Below, piece after piece: positions 1-15,200 of a stretch of DNA of 64,000 bases. The stretch covers positions 2,647,001 to 2,711,000 of the forward strand of contig JALIZF010001939.1 of assembly GCA_029948255.1 (NCBI GenBank), in the 5' to 3' direction. Source of the stretch: Telmatactis stephensoni (Eukaryota; Cnidaria; Anthozoa; Actiniaria; Isophelliidae). The position numbers were made by a program, and so were the translations under genes. Below the pieces are notes generated by a model. The model had not been told where the DNA came from and did not search any database. It was given only the letters and a program-made list of their open reading frames with translations. Positions within the stretch are counted from its first letter, which is position 1. Each line of letters starts with the position of its first letter.

Positions 1-145
1 GTCAAACAAGCAGGCTCATGTATGGGCTCGACTGTGTAAGTAATACTGGAGTTGCAGTAATAGGAAATAAAATCTGTGAGATCTATAGATAAAACTTGTT
101 ACTTTCAATTTGTCATTATTGCTAATCATTTGTTTTTTATCATAG

Positions 146-265
146 GATTTTGCAGAGGTGGTCATAAGGGTAAAGAACGAAAACGACAACAAGCCAGAAT
201 TCCTTCAAAGCTCGTATGTCGGTGAAATACCAGAGAATTCACCACCGGGAACTGTACTTGATATG
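146..265 (+). CDS. Cadherin 1 exon: end of one EC repeat and start of EC-a
   Basis: Reads AEVVIRVKNENDNKPEF and then the first strands of the next repeat (YVGEIPENSPPGTVLDM). The donor is gtaggt, phase 0. The acceptor could be at 145 or at 155; the 5' boundary is therefore uncertain by about ten bases. Confidence 0.75.
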
Positions 266-3200
266 GTAGGTTTTTAAAGCATGTTTTACCAGTTGACTAA
301 GCTCCGTACACACGAAAGGGGAGAGTTGGGTGTTGGGGAATGTCCCTTAGCTCTCAGTGATTTATATAAGAAATATTGCAGAGGGCTAGGAAAGAGAAAT
401 CGCCAAAATTTCACCAAATGGGGATAGAGAGGGAGCGATGATACAACCAGGGGGGGGGGGGGAGGTGACTTCAATAAAACTTTTACACATGCAATTTACA
501 AGTGTGACCAAGTGTCCTTTACGATAGTAAGTTGAGTCGGTAAAGTAACGTCAAATCACTTTATTTACAAAAAGCACTCGTTAAGACTAAGCAAAAGGAC
601 GAAAGTAATCGTTTCAGCAACAATCTAAAGTTTAATTGAATTGTCACTGACAGATAGATGTCAAAGAGTGTCTAGTCTTAAACCGTAGATCTTGAACTCG
701 CTAACTGAACTGACCTTTTACTTCACAATAGCTAGAGTTTATATATGTTTCTAAAGGGTTAAGAACGTTAAGGAATTTAGGAATTAGGAAATGCGTAATT
801 CCATTTTATGTAGCTTATTTACAATCAGGAAAAGGTGCGCTTTAACTAGAATACAGGTAATTATCGTCTAAGTCACGAAACGTGAATTTATGCCATACTT
901 GTGATAACAGGATTACCCTACGCACGTGCCACACCTAACACGTTTCATTACGTAATCAAATCATCGTCAACTCACGTAAACAACGTGTCTCTAAGAATAA
1001 TCGTCACAAAATATCTAAACATGAGCTGATTCTTGGCACTAATGACACAATAGTTACACTTGCAAACTACAAACGTAAAAGCGAAGTCGCCCTAGGATAA
1101 TCGTTAAGCTCTGACTGTATTATTATTTACAGAAAACAGCGATAAAAGCAACAGACAAAGATATTGAAGACGAAGGTGTTGTAGGGAAACTGTACTTTTC
1201 TTTGTCAGGTAACTTGATCAAATGAGCTGAATATTTTGGGCGTGGCATCCTGGATCGACGTCTCTCTACTAATAATATTAAAAAACGCGACGCGACGTGA
1301 AAGAAGACGTCGCGCGCACTCACAAATTTTGTTCAAAATGACCGTTGACGTCGCCGACTTCAAGAAGAGGACGTGAAAATAAGCTGGCGTTCTGAACCTG
1401 GAGTCGCGACGTCGTCACAGTAGTCACGCAACGAACGAATGTGATATATTCGTCATCTCACGTCCTGTTCTCGCGTCAAATTAACAAATAGATTCCATTT
1501 TCCGTGCGTCTGTACTCTAATAGATGCACAGATGACGTCAAAATGTGGTGAGAACAAAAAAATACTTCACAAGACCAAGTCGAGTGACGTGACATTTGTT
1601 CTCATCTATTGGAGTACAGACCCAAGGAAAAATTTGTTTTATATAATATTCATCGAAACATTCCAACCAATCAGAGCGCGCGTAAGATTCTATGACGTCA
1701 TTTATGCGTCTTTTCTGTATTTCACACACGGTTCTCGACCAATCAGAGCACGTGTAATATATACCAATTATTATATAAACCCTTTGTGAGTATATACCGG
1801 TCTTAACTGTGTGTTTGTGTTATTCAAGGTCCTGGTTCAGATAACTTCCTCATTAATGAAACAACAGCCATTGTCACCGCAAGTCCAAGCAGCTCCCTCG
1901 ACCGCGAGAGGAACGGCTCTTACTCCCTAACAATAACAGTAATCGATGGAGGTGGACTTAACACGTCTGTTCCTTTGACCATAACCATAACGGACGTCAA
2001 CGACGTATCGCCACGGTTTTCTAACAAGATATACTACGCTAATGTATCAGAGGGAGCAACACGTGGGACTGTAGTCAGAAGGGTGACGGCTAATGATAAT
2101 GATCTTGGTATTAATAGACAAATTATTTATACATCGAGTGGAGCTGATGCTAAGTTTTACATTGATCGGACGACAGGTTAGTGATGTCCTTTTGTTGACG
2201 GAACCTCCATTTATCGACCGTCGCGGAAAAGTGGTCGATTAATAGAGATCTTTTTCCATTTGTAAATCATTTCCATAGATAACACCTGCAGTTTAGCGAA
2301 ATAAATTATATTTCATTTTGTGATTGGAATCAGTTTATATCTTTAAAAATGTGGGATCAGTATTAGAAAATATAAAATTATTTTTACTATGAACTAATTT
2401 TCAAAATAAAAACATTGCGTCATGGGGGTTTTAACCGATATTTTTGGTTTGTTTTTTCAGGTGACATAATTGTAGATTCCAATCTCGACCGTGAGTATAA
2501 AGACAATTACACACTCACCGTCACGGCTGCTAACATTATTGGTAACGTGTCTGATGGACAAGCTGTGGTAATTATTCAAGTTACCGACGTGATTGACTCT
2601 GCACCGTACTTCACTGCTGAAAAATTCACAGTATTATTGTCTGAGAATTCGGTCATTGGAACTAACTTTACCAGGGTAACGGCCTTAGACAAAGACGTTG
2701 GAGACACTTTAATTTATGAGATAGTTGGTGGTGATTTGTATGGGCAGTTTGAAATTAATAATGTAACTGGTGATATTGAAACTGTTGGTATCCTCGACAG
2801 AGAAAACACGACTAAGTACACATTGGTGGTCAAAGCTAAGGACAGTATAGGGAAGTCTGATACTGTTAATGTTGTTGTTGATATCACGGATTATAACGAC
2901 AACGCTCCAGAGTTTACTGCACCAGCATTTACTGTGGACTACAGAGAACAATCACATCAAGGCACAAGTGTGCTAAAAGTTAGTGCAACGGACAAAGATG
3001 AGGGAACTAACGCTGATATAGTATACAGCATCGTTGAGAACATAACACAGTATGTTACCATTGACTCAAATACGGGAATTGTAACACAAGGACCTGAGGA
3101 ACTCGATAGAGAACATCAAAATTTCTTCAATTTTACGGTCAAAGCCACTGACAAAGGGAATCTCTCGTTGTCCTCAACTGCAGAAGTGTCTGTAGTATTG

Positions 3201-6200
3201 GTCGATATCAACGATAATAACCCAAAGTTTGATAAGTTTGATAACCAGACTTACTATGGCTACGTCAAAGAGAACCAACCAATAGGGACACCGGTCATTG
3301 TAATTACAGCAACAGACGCTGATATTGGTTCTAATGCGCAACTCTCTTATGGATTATCGGGATCGTTTGACTTTCAGATTGACCAAGATACGGTAAAATA
3401 TCATGATTATACAATGGAATCTTTGGGACAGGGAAGGAACGTTTGTCTTTTAAGGGGGGGGGGGAATTTTTCATACTTCTAAAGGATCATTTCCACATCG
3501 TTTCAACCTGTTCAAAGGAGATACTTCTCTATTTCAATGAGAGACATAAGCAGTTATATATTGGTTAAATCGCCGCGTTTTGAATCGAGCCATGTCTGTG
3601 TCCTCTGGCATAATGTCTCAGTAGTTTTATAATCATAACTACAATATTTCCTGACATAGAATAACATTTATCATTTCTTGATGTTTTTGTTGTGCAGGGT
3701 AACGTTACTACACGAGAAATATTAAACCGTGAGGTGAACGATAAATACACACTTAAAGTTCGTGCAGTTGATGGAGCTATTCGCGCACGTGAAGGAAGTA
3801 CAACGGTAATGATAACTGAAGAAATAGAAAACGCGCGCGCGCGTGCTGTGTGCAGAGGTTGAGCACGCTGGGATTGTTCAGAACACGAGAGAAGTGATAG
3901 GATCGAGTAGTACGAGGTGTAGCCGCGTGCTTTCCAACGCTTCTCGAGTGTTCTGATCAATCATGCACCAAATGCTCTACTCTGTAGAAATAAAAACGGG
4001 CAAATATTGTATATCTTTTATGAAATAATCGCTATTTTAATACATGTTATCTATTTCATTATTTTCAAAAAGGTTGAAAAAAGTGCAGGCGAGTGCTATT
4101 TGCTCTTATTTAGAACACACTACATACGTATTTTGACCAATCACAGCGCGCGTCATATAGGTATTATCTTTATTTAGAACATACCAGTGCGTACTTTGGC
4201 CAATCAGAGCGCGCGTTATGTGTTATTTTATATAGTTTAATAATGTTATGTAGCAATCACTTAAATGACATATGATTTTTATAATGCATAATGATGAATA
4301 TTTCATTTCCTTTTTTCCAATTTGTTTATTTATTAACTATATGCTTTTACTATGCTACTTTACTTAGTATTTCATATATTCGTTGTATTAATTTTTTATT
4401 TCTTACACTGATCAAAGTTTAACACATTTTCTTACTTTACCTATTACAGCTAATCGTAACAGTTCTTGATGATAACGATCACTACCCTGTGTTTACCAAA
4501 GATAATTATCTCTTTGATGTTATTGAAAATGTCGTTATTGGCCACTCTGTTGGTAAAGTTACTGCTACAGACAAAGACATTGATAACAATGCGAAAATAT
4601 CCTACACTATTATAGCTGGCAACTACAGTAAGTCAAATTAGAATGTCGTTTAATATGTTCTAATAATATTTGAATTTTAGAACTCTCATGTATCTTAGTA
4701 CCTTTGGTTCCTATAATCCCCTTCCACCCCCTGATATTCTTTACTTTGGCATCTGGTTGTTCGTCTACCTGTCTACATATCTGTCTGTTTGTCATGTGAT
4801 CTGTCTTTCTGTCTGACCGTCTTTGTTTATATTTTCAACTACTTTCAACATATCATTGCTTCGTTCTTTTACTATCTCTAGAGCCACCTAACTGGTTCAA
4901 TACTTACCATCTGTCTTGGCCTCTTGACTCGTTTTCCCATAACACAATCAAAGGCTCAACTACTGGCATAGCTAGGGGTACAGTTACCCAAACATCTGGA
5001 CCTTCATTGTCTGCGCTGAGTTTAAACGGCATAAATGCTTATCTTAACTTTGGTGACTTTACAAAAACCTGCTTGAACGATCTCGACCTCTGTTCAGAGG
5101 GGATTAGTGTTGTGTTCTGGTTAAAACTAGACACTCTAGCCTACAGCTACTCTTCTTTCTCTCGTGAGGGTATTATTCTTACTACTGGAGGTGAACTACC
5201 CCGGTCTAAGGGTGTGGCCGTCTTTCTTAACGATCGTAAATTTCACGTATCGGTTTCTACGGCTAACAGTACGTGGAGTTGTAACGCAACCTTTATAATT
5301 GATAAATGGATGCTTGTGACAATCATGTGGAGAAGCGATGTTGGACTTAAACTATATTTCAATAGCATTGTAGCCGCTACGGGGCTTGATCCTGTAAAGA
5401 ACGCTGATAGGCGTAGTGTGGATTCATCAACACGATTTCTTGTTGGACGTTCAAATGGTGCCCAGGCCAAACACGCTGGATTTTCTATATCTTCACTCGC
5501 GGTGGAGTATAAAGTCATTGATGTACAAGAAATTGAAAGGGTTCTCGTTTCAGGTTCTTTTCTTTGAAATTACTTTTACTTTGTTTCTTTCACTTCTCTT
5601 CTGATGCTTCTGATGATCAATCTATGTGCGTATTTCAATGCCTGTGCATGCGCATTGATCATGTGATCGAGTGTTGAAATGGTGAGGCGTGTGCGTAGTA
5701 GAGTAACCACTTGGGATCACGAGAAACCAAACAGGAGTATTTGCGGGCGAATGTCCTCTCTCTTTGTTAAAACCTTGTTGAAGGATCATTTAGTCGTTGA
5801 GAGAGATGGGCGCGGGAGGAATCTAGGTTGCGCCCAAATTTTACAGTAACAAAACATGAAGGCCTTCACCTTAGATCTTCTACATCTTACAGCCAAAAAA
5901 TAACTGCTGTTTCAGGGTATTAATTTTTAATTCTAACTTCGAGTAAAATTTTCTAGAGCAACAACTCTAGTCACTCTCACGCCACCGCTGCTAGGGTCTT
6001 GATCACTATACAGGGGTCAAGACTATACAAACTCTCTGCTAAATGTGATCACAGAATAGCACATACTTTCTGTTTTTCAAACCGTCGTTCCAGTTATATA
6101 CTTATGCTTGTTGTACCACTGTTTCAGATAATGCATTTGCTATCAATGACACTACAGGAGATATAACAACAGTTTCAACACTCGACAGGGAAACCAACTC

Positions 6201-9200
6201 AAGCTTCGTTTTGACTGTACAAGTAAGTTAATTCACAATCCTTATTTTTATAAACAGGATTTTTCTAATGTTACTGGGGTTTCTTTTGGCGAAGAAAGAG
6301 CTCATGAACAAACGAACTTCGATCGTTTGTTTTTCAACTAAAGCTAGCTCATAACCCGAATTTTTGCCTGGCAACAACATTAAGGTATAGGGCCAGGAAT
6401 AGCTGAGCAAGATAGCGGCTTCCAAGTTAGTTTTCGACCGGGGGTGTCAGGAAATTGCTAAGGGCCTCAACAGTTTTGTCCAAAATCGTACCTAAAAACG
6501 ATCGTTAATGATAGAGCATACATCTTGTTAATACTGAATACTGAGCTGAATACTTGGAATACTTGGAATACTTGGAATAGTTTGTCTCACTGGGTAATAA
6601 TGTTTGCATGTTTTAGGCACAGGACCATGGAATACCACCTAAACATAGTAACACAACTGTTACAATAACCGTCATAGATTACAACGATAATCCACCAGTC
6701 TTCTTACGGAATACTTATAACGCTACATTGAAGGAAAGTGCAAGAGTCGGCACCAAGGTAGTGTATTGCTATAGTTGACAGAACAATTGTCACAGAGGTT
6801 GCGTATGGATCAATGACAATAGTCAAACTTAACGATACGTAACGCAAAATTACGTATTGACTGATGCGAATTGATAACTTTACGGCGAGTAACGCAAGGC
6901 GATGACACGTGTCATTTCTGTGCTGTGTATCATATCGTGGGATTTTCAGCATATGACCGTTCCGTAACATTGACGCGCGCGCGCACGTTAGCTTTTGCGC
7001 TGTTTTGTTGTTTTGTTTTGTTTTGTTTTGTTGTTTTGTTTTGTTGTTTTTGTTTTGTTTGTTTTGTTTTCTTTTGTTTTGTTTTGTTTTGTTTTGTTTT
7101 TATGAAAGTGAAATGAAAAAAGAGGACTAAAAGTTTCATGTTATCAAAGCAAAAAGTGTTTTTCAATGAAAATGAGAAAAGTGATTTTGAAAAACTATAA
7201 TTACATAATGCAGTATATACTTGTATGATAAGCGCAGAATATGTTCCTCCTCCTTCAGATTCAAGTAAACTAATAATGTAGTATTTCAAGATCAGTTACA
7301 ATTCTTCATCGTTATTCAATTTCAGGTAACCACAGTAAGTGCAACGGACGCTGATATTGGTATCAATAGTCAGTTTACATACAAGATACAATATGGAGAT
7401 GACAACAATATCTTTACTCTGGACGGTAAGAAACCGCGAAATCCATAACCTTTGCGATGAAAGACCGCGTAGAGATAGGATGAAGTGGAAATTTGAATGA
7501 AAGATGCAGTGCTAGAAGAGAAATCCCACTGAGGAAACTTTCCAAGCGGTGATCCTACGGTCTATTGGCATAACAAAGCGACCTCGGTGGGATTTCTCTT
7601 CTAGCACTGCATCTTTCATTCAAATTCCCCTTAACTTGTGCGTTTTATTATAGTTAAAGATTTGTCAGAGGGTATTTTCACCAGAACTTGTTTCTTTCCT
7701 CAATATCTCACGTTGATATTGTGCCTACACTCGCCCATTACAATAGGCAAAGAGAAGCATTATATCAATGCACACTAGCCACGCCTACAGATTCCCGCCA
7801 AAAGTAAAGCCCTAAGCCCTTCACAATCCATCTCGCCCTAATGCAGTTTGTAAAAAAGCAGTGCGTTCCCACCCTCTAAACGGCCTTTTTCTCAACTTCC
7901 AGAGAATACAGGAGAAATGAAACTAAAGGGCAAGCTAGATCATGAAACTACGCCATTATTCAACATGACGGTATCAGCAAAGGACAGAGGAAACCCGTCT
8001 CTCACGGGGTACACTTTAGTCATCGTTACAATCACTGATGTAGACGACAATGCTCCAGTCTTCACTAAGGACAAATACTCATTCGGTGTTTATGAGAACA
8101 GCACTAAAGGATCTATCGTTGGACAAGTTAACGCCACGGATATTGACACTTCAAAGGAACATAACGTTATTCATTATGGTTTTGAAAGTGGTAATGATGG
8201 AGATACGTTCAGTATTGGAGAGCTTAATGGAACCATTACTTTGAAATGTGGGTCAGGGTGTCTGGATAGAGAGAAGAAGAGCCGTTATACGTTGACGATC
8301 TCTGCCACAAGTTTTGTGAACAACACCGCACAAAAATCTACTGTAGAGGTATGAATAACTTATATGTCGGATCCCTATAGCTATTAAATAGAATTAGTCT
8401 TCCAAAACAGCGGCCTGACATAGCAGACGTTTTACCCTAAGGCACGTGATCTTAGTCGGGTTGCACAAGTGCTTACTCTTTTGACGTGTCCTACCTACGC
8501 TTCCAACATTCTTTTAGGTAGCTTCTTTGGTTATGCTAGGTTTCACTAGATTTTCAAAGGAGTTTTAATATTTGAATATAAAAAGAAATTATAAAAAGGA
8601 TTGTGGTAGTTTAGAGTCTATTTGCAGCCAAACAATTGCCCTATCGCATAATGACGTCACAGTATGTTTACATTGGGGATATATGCTCAGAAACAGTGGA
8701 AATTGGGACTTATTAATATTCCTTTTCGAAGTAGAACTTCAATGTATCGAGTTTTGATATATATCATGTATCAGTGATTGCTCATCTGCATTTTATTTGA
8801 TATGCAATCACTCTGATCCCCTCTGGCGACCATAATCCTTAGCGTCAAAACAATAAAATGTTTTGGTGTGACGTCATTATGCGATAGGGCAATTGTGATT
8901 CAAATAATTCCCAGAATTCTTTTCGGTCATTGCTCGACGCTTTAGAAGTGACAACCTTTCAAAAACGTTTGTAAAACTTTTATTTTAAATATTCAATGCA
9001 CAAAACTTTTTGTTTTGCAGTTGACTTTCAATGTGCTGGATGTCAACGACGAAGCTCCGGTGTTTACTTCTTTAAACCATAAAGAAATATCTGAAGACAT
9101 CCAAGCATTTAATCCTGGAGCAGATAACGTAATATTTACTGTGTCAGCTAAAGATGGTGACATTGGATCAAATGCTGAATTAGTGTACTCTATAACACAG

Positions 9201-12200
9201 GGAAATGAACAAGGTATCTCTTTAGGAAGCTAATATGGGTGTCCTGTGGAAACGGGGCTGAGAGAAGACTGGGAAACAGGCTAATTTTAAATCGCTGAAG
9301 GCTATGATTGGCTGCATGACTGACTGACTGACTGACTGACTCACTGACTCACTGACTCACTGACTCACTGACTCACTGACTGATTGACTGACTGACTGAC
9401 TGACTGACTGACTGACTGACTGACTGACTGACTGACTGACTGACTGACTGACTGACTGACTGACTGACTGACTGACTGACTGACTGACTGACTGACTGAC
9501 TGACTCACTCACTCACTCACTCACTGACTAACTGACTGACTGACTGACTGACTGACTCACTGATTGATTGAAAAACATTTGTCAATAACTTATTAATTTA
9601 TAAAAAATTATCCATTAATTTTGAAGTGGTTTGTTGTTTGTTGTCTCCAGGTTACTTTACATTAAACAATAAAACTGGTAAACTCAGCAAGACCAAGAAA
9701 CTCGATCGTGAAAAGACTCCATTATTTACACTGGTAATCCAAGCAACAGATAAAGGTGATCCACCGCTGTCCACTAATACTACATTACGACTGACAATCA
9801 CCGATATCAACGATAACCATCCTAAATTCACAAATGCTCAAAGTGAGGAATATCGAGTCTTGGAGGTAAATTGAACAAACATTGTTTATCTTTAAATTAA
9901 ACGATTAGTAAATGAACCTTGATGAAACAAGGGTGCGTAAACAGGAGACTAAGACGCGTGCATCAAGTGGTAAAATTAGTTCTCGAAAAGCACAAGAACG
10001 TCCATTTGTAAAATTTAGCTCACGCAAACATTTATTGCCAAACGGTAATATATTTCTCATTCTTCTGTCTTTAGAATATTACAGTAGGAACATTTATCAG
10101 CCAAATCAATGCAACAGACGACGATGAGGGCGTTAATTCTGTAATAGAGTTCGTTATTATAAGTGGTGACAACGATGGTGCTTTTCAACTCAATAAGACT
10201 ACAGGAGAACTTAAAACAGCTAAAGAATTGGACCATGAAAGCACACCTGTGTATCAGGTAACTCTTGAGCATCTCCAATTTTTGACTGAGATTTTGCGCA
10301 TGCGCATGCGTAAATTTAAATAAATTTTCTGGCAAGCGTCCGACAACGCGTTTAGTTACAGCGGTCTTTGAAACATATAGAATGGCTGTAAGGGGGATTG
10401 GAAAACCGTAGTACCACAAATCCCTCTCCATACAATATCCCAAGACATATCACAAGTTTGAACACAAAACTTCTGAGTTAATCGGTGATTTTGAAGCCTG
10501 GTTTCTCACATTTTATGTTCAATTTAAAAACACGGCATGCTCATTATTACGCTCGATTTCCTATCTTGCTCTGTCCTCTCCAGATTTCTTTCTTTCTTCC
10601 CTCGTACAACCATAGGTATAATTGACCTACGCCCAATAAAAACGTTTTACATTTTAGCTGATAATTCAAGCGAAGGATAAAGGCACTCCTGTACTAACAA
10701 GTCAGAAGACGATCAAGATTATTGTAACAGATCTTAATGACAACAAGCCTAAATTTATAGACGTGAGTATCACCATAATGATAAGAGAGTGAAAGTCAGT
10801 ATTGATGTTTGTGCGATGTTTGTGGCGACTAAGGATATTTTTAGTAACTTCGCCATCGCGCGCGCAAGGCTCTTTAACAATAGAATTTGATTTTTGACGT
10901 GCGCGGGACCGTTTGCTTTTGGCAATCATATTTTGTTGTTTGAGAGCCTTCCGCACGCGATGGCGAAGTTACTAAAAAGAGCCTTAGAGGAAATGTATGG
11001 AGATTCCAGCTGTGGTACATAGATACCTGTCCGTTATAGAGAGGTGACCGTATTATGGAGGTTAGTTTTTTACGTTTTTCTGTCAATTTGTGTTTCAGAA
11101 AAGCGCTACACTATCTGTCGGAGAAAACGCTCCCGCAGGAACTTATGTTGGGAAAATTCTAGCGAGTGATAGGGATACCAGTGACAGAATCTTCTTTGCC
11201 ATCGTTGGTAAATACATCTCTTTTTAGATATGTAAAGATCTTCGATTTCAGGAGACCCCATTTTTATTGCAATTGGGCTTCCTGTGGGATGGATGTTCGT
11301 CGGCCCTATACCACAGGAAACCCGATGAGGTATCATTGATTGATGACTAAAGAATCTGAATGGATAGTTTAAAAAAGTAAAGGGGAAAACAGGGAGGAAA
11401 TATGAGATTAAAAAACAACCTATTTAGTAATCGCATAAATAAGTGTGCAACATTGTCTATTTTCCATGAACAGAGGCCAGTGCACTTGAATATTTTTACA
11501 TCAACGAGACCACGGGAGATGTCTGGACCAAAAAAGTGTTGGTAAGCAATTATTACTAGCAAATATACACAATGGAATTCTAGATAATAACCTTTGCAGT
11601 GGATAATTGTAATTCTTGGGTTGTAACCACGTGACGAAATCAAGTGACGTAATGCTTGACGGCCATCTTGGATGACAACCAAAAACAAGATGGCGGCCAA
11701 TGCGAATGACTTGCTAAATATATCTGAATATTGCACGAATCTAGAGCCCTCTGTCAAGGCCAGATATTCTATTATGATTTTCTATTTTATAAAAAGTGTC
11801 AAGTTGATTGCGGCAAATTCCCCGCGTGGTGTCTGATCGGTATCATCCCCTTTGGTATCCTGTAAGCAGTATTCGCGATTTTTCCCTATTTCCAACATAT
11901 TTTTTTGTTTAAACCAGGATCGTGAAAAACAGTCATCGTACACATTTACAGTGGTAGCATCTAATGTTAAGGTAAAGAATTCACGTCTTCTACTGAATAT
12001 GCACACACACAAAAAAAAAAAACAGGGAAAGTACTCTTTCAAAACTTATGGAAGTGTGCGGCGCTCTTGATGAAAACCATTCTCAAACCAGCAGAAAATG
12101 TTTGGGATTTTATACCTTATTTCATGCCAGCAAATGATTTTACTTCACTATTTCCGACAAAAAAGTCGCTAGAAGTCTGTAGCAGATATATCTCTCGGGT

Positions 12201-15200
12201 GCTTTTAGTAGCAGCATTGACAGTAACAGATAATAACAGCAACAAAATAGCAAAATTACGTACATGTCAATGCTTAGAACTATCCAAAATTAAAACATAA
12301 ATTCAATATTCTTTTAACATCAATTGCCATTGATATTTATTATATGTATTTATTCTTGAATCACTAGCTCGATCCTGCGACCTTGGCACAAGGTAAGAAA
12401 TATTCCATGATGGTAATGACGATGATGATCATGATGATCATAACTGACAAGATCCATGCATTTCATCTTTGAATGATTTCATCTATTTTAACATATTGCA
12501 GACAGTTGTATTTACTTTTCTTTGTCTTTTAGTAACCTCAGCGTCCAGAAAAAGACGAAGCGTAGGTAAGAAGACGAAGCGTCCTTTCACACCAATTATT
12601 AGATTGAAGTCTTTACACTTTTTTCTCTCGTTTTAGGAGGCTATTCGACTCAGAAGGTTGTTATAAACATTGGTGATCAGAACGACAATGGCCCTGTCTT
12701 CAAGAAGAAATTATACTCTGGAGGTAAACAAAGGAAGGGAAGAGAGAGAGTATATGAAAAAGACGAGAATGGAATTAGGAGTGAAGGGAGGTCGAATGGA
12801 AAAGTGGAAATAGAAGATCGAATAATTAAGAAAAACTGAATGCGTTTTTTCTAAAGATAACTCCTGTGAATATTTCCATTGCATGCTGAGGTGGAATTGG
12901 GAAATGGAAGGGGTGTTGGGAGGGAAAAGGAAGGAGATTGGGGTGGGAGAAGGGAACGGGAGTAGGGTTGGGAGGAGGGGAGAGGGGTAGAGGAAAGGGA
13001 AGAGGAGTGGGGTGTGGTTGGGAAAAGGGAAGAGGAGTAGGGTGGGGTTGGGAGAAGGGAAGAGGAGTGGGGTGGGGTGGGGAAAAGGAAAGAGGAGTGG
13101 GGTTGGGTTTGGAAATGGAAGAGTGGCAAAGGGGAGACGCAGGCCACCTAGTATTAATATCTTCATGATTTTACCTTAAGGTGTCTCTGACAGTATTAAA
13201 CACGGTACAAAGGTTATCCAAGTATCGGTATGTATTAAGCCCAACTATAGGCCATCCTCTTAATAACGTCAAAATTACTTAGGCATTTAGGCTTTAGCTG
13301 GTTTATTATACTCCTTGAACTCTTTAGAATCTTGCTGGTCTTTGAACTAACTCTTTGATATTGAATGATTTCCAGGCTCACGATCCTGATTCTGGCAACA
13401 GTAGTCGCATTGCATATTACATTGACACTGACCGATTTAGCATTGAGAAGACAACAGGTTGGATTTTGGCTGCGTCATCATTTGCTGGTGAACTTGGCAA
13501 AGAATACATTTTTACAGTTACGGCAAAAGATAATTTTGGAGAGAAACCGTACTTCAGTGACAACACGACAGTTAAGGTATATCTATCACTTCTGGTAGAA
13601 TTGAAAATTCCGTTCCTTCTCCGCGCATTGTAAACGGTCAACTAAGAGGGGGTATCGTTGCGTCAAACGTTGATGAAGTGTAACGTGGCACGCACGGCCG
13701 CAAGAAATTGATAGCAACGATGTTTTTTCTTGAAGATGGTCAAAAAAGCTCAACTTGTTGCATTGTCCCAAGAATTTTGCCCTTATCATGTTTTTCATTC
13801 CTATACTGTCATATGCAGCAACATAAGGGCGATAAACAACTCGGCTTGGCTGTGATTGTAATTGTTTGACGTTCATTAATAACATTGCGTATTTATCAAA
13901 CAGATATACATTCTTGTTGACAAGGAACGAGCAGTACTAATCTCAAAAAGGTCGCCAGAGGACGTCAGAGCTAATAAAGATTTGTTTAAACTGTAAGTAC
14001 ACTTAGATGCTACTATAAAAGTATCAAGATACGATTGCATGTAGCGCTATTAGTTCAATCAGGAGTTGTTGTATAACAAGAAATGCCTAATTGTGGTTTA
14101 GGTTATTTTCTCATTATTCAATCTTCTTCTCGTTCACGGGTTCCCTGTGGAATCGGAGTGACGAACTTTCCACAGGAAGCCCACTAAGTAGTAAATTTAA
14201 TGTGTTGAAACATTGCCCCATCTTGGGAATATGATATATATTTTTAGAAACTTTGGCGACCACCAACCATTTGCGCAATCGCCATCTATACCAAATATGG
14301 AAATCAAACACCAAATAAGGAAACCATAAGAATGAAAGATATTTAATTTAATATTTAATTTTGAATGTTTTTTGTGTATTTTCAGAATGCTTGAAAACAT
14401 CACTGGTTACATTATTAACATTGATGACATTAATTACAATCAAAACGAGAACGGAGACTATGACTACACCAAGTAAGATGAACGCTTTTGACTTAGATTT
14501 CACTGAATTGATTAAAACACATTATAACATAGCTGTAATATAAGGCGCGCTCTGATTGGTTAATTAGCGTGCAAAACTCAATGGACAGCACGCTGACGCA
14601 CGTAATCAATCGCACACTGATTTATTACATACTAGATCTCTGGGTTCTTTTGCTCGAAGTTGGGTTTGCCCAACCCTGGGTTAAACCAAAGGTTTTCTGT
14701 AGACTTAAGCCTGACCCTGGTATTTATAATATTACTGCAAGTGTTGCTGAGTACATTGAATCAAAGTTAAATTGAAGTAATATTATTCCATTTAAACCCA
14801 TTTTCTGTAATAAGAGTTAGTTTTCAAAGTGATTAACGATACTCAAAAACACAAATGAAAGAACGTATTGATCATGTGCGTCAGCGTGCTGTCCATTGAG
14901 TTTTGCCGCACGCTAAATAACCAATTAGAGTACGCATTACAAAAAGGAAGATCAATTTTGCTCACTTTTATTTTTTTCTACAGAACTGCAGTGTTGTTTC
15001 ACGCAATAGACCCGACAACCAAGAAAGTTGTCAAGAAAGATGTTCTTATAAAGTACATCAACTGTTTGTTTGTTTTTGTTTGTTTGTTTCTTCGTTTCTT
15101 TCTTTCTTTGTTTTTTAATTGTTTTCTATCTGTGGGTTTCCTTTCTGTTGTATTCCTATATTATATTGTTTTGATTGCATCAATTATACTTTTCTTCTTT

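Noticed and set aside
1..35. Possible exon end with a gtaagt donor at the window start
   Set aside because: The donor looks good, but only about 11 residues are readable and none match an EC motif clearly.
12711..13168. Pro/Ser-rich and Gly-rich frames on both strands
   Set aside because: Translation of the purine minisatellite inside a cadherin intron.
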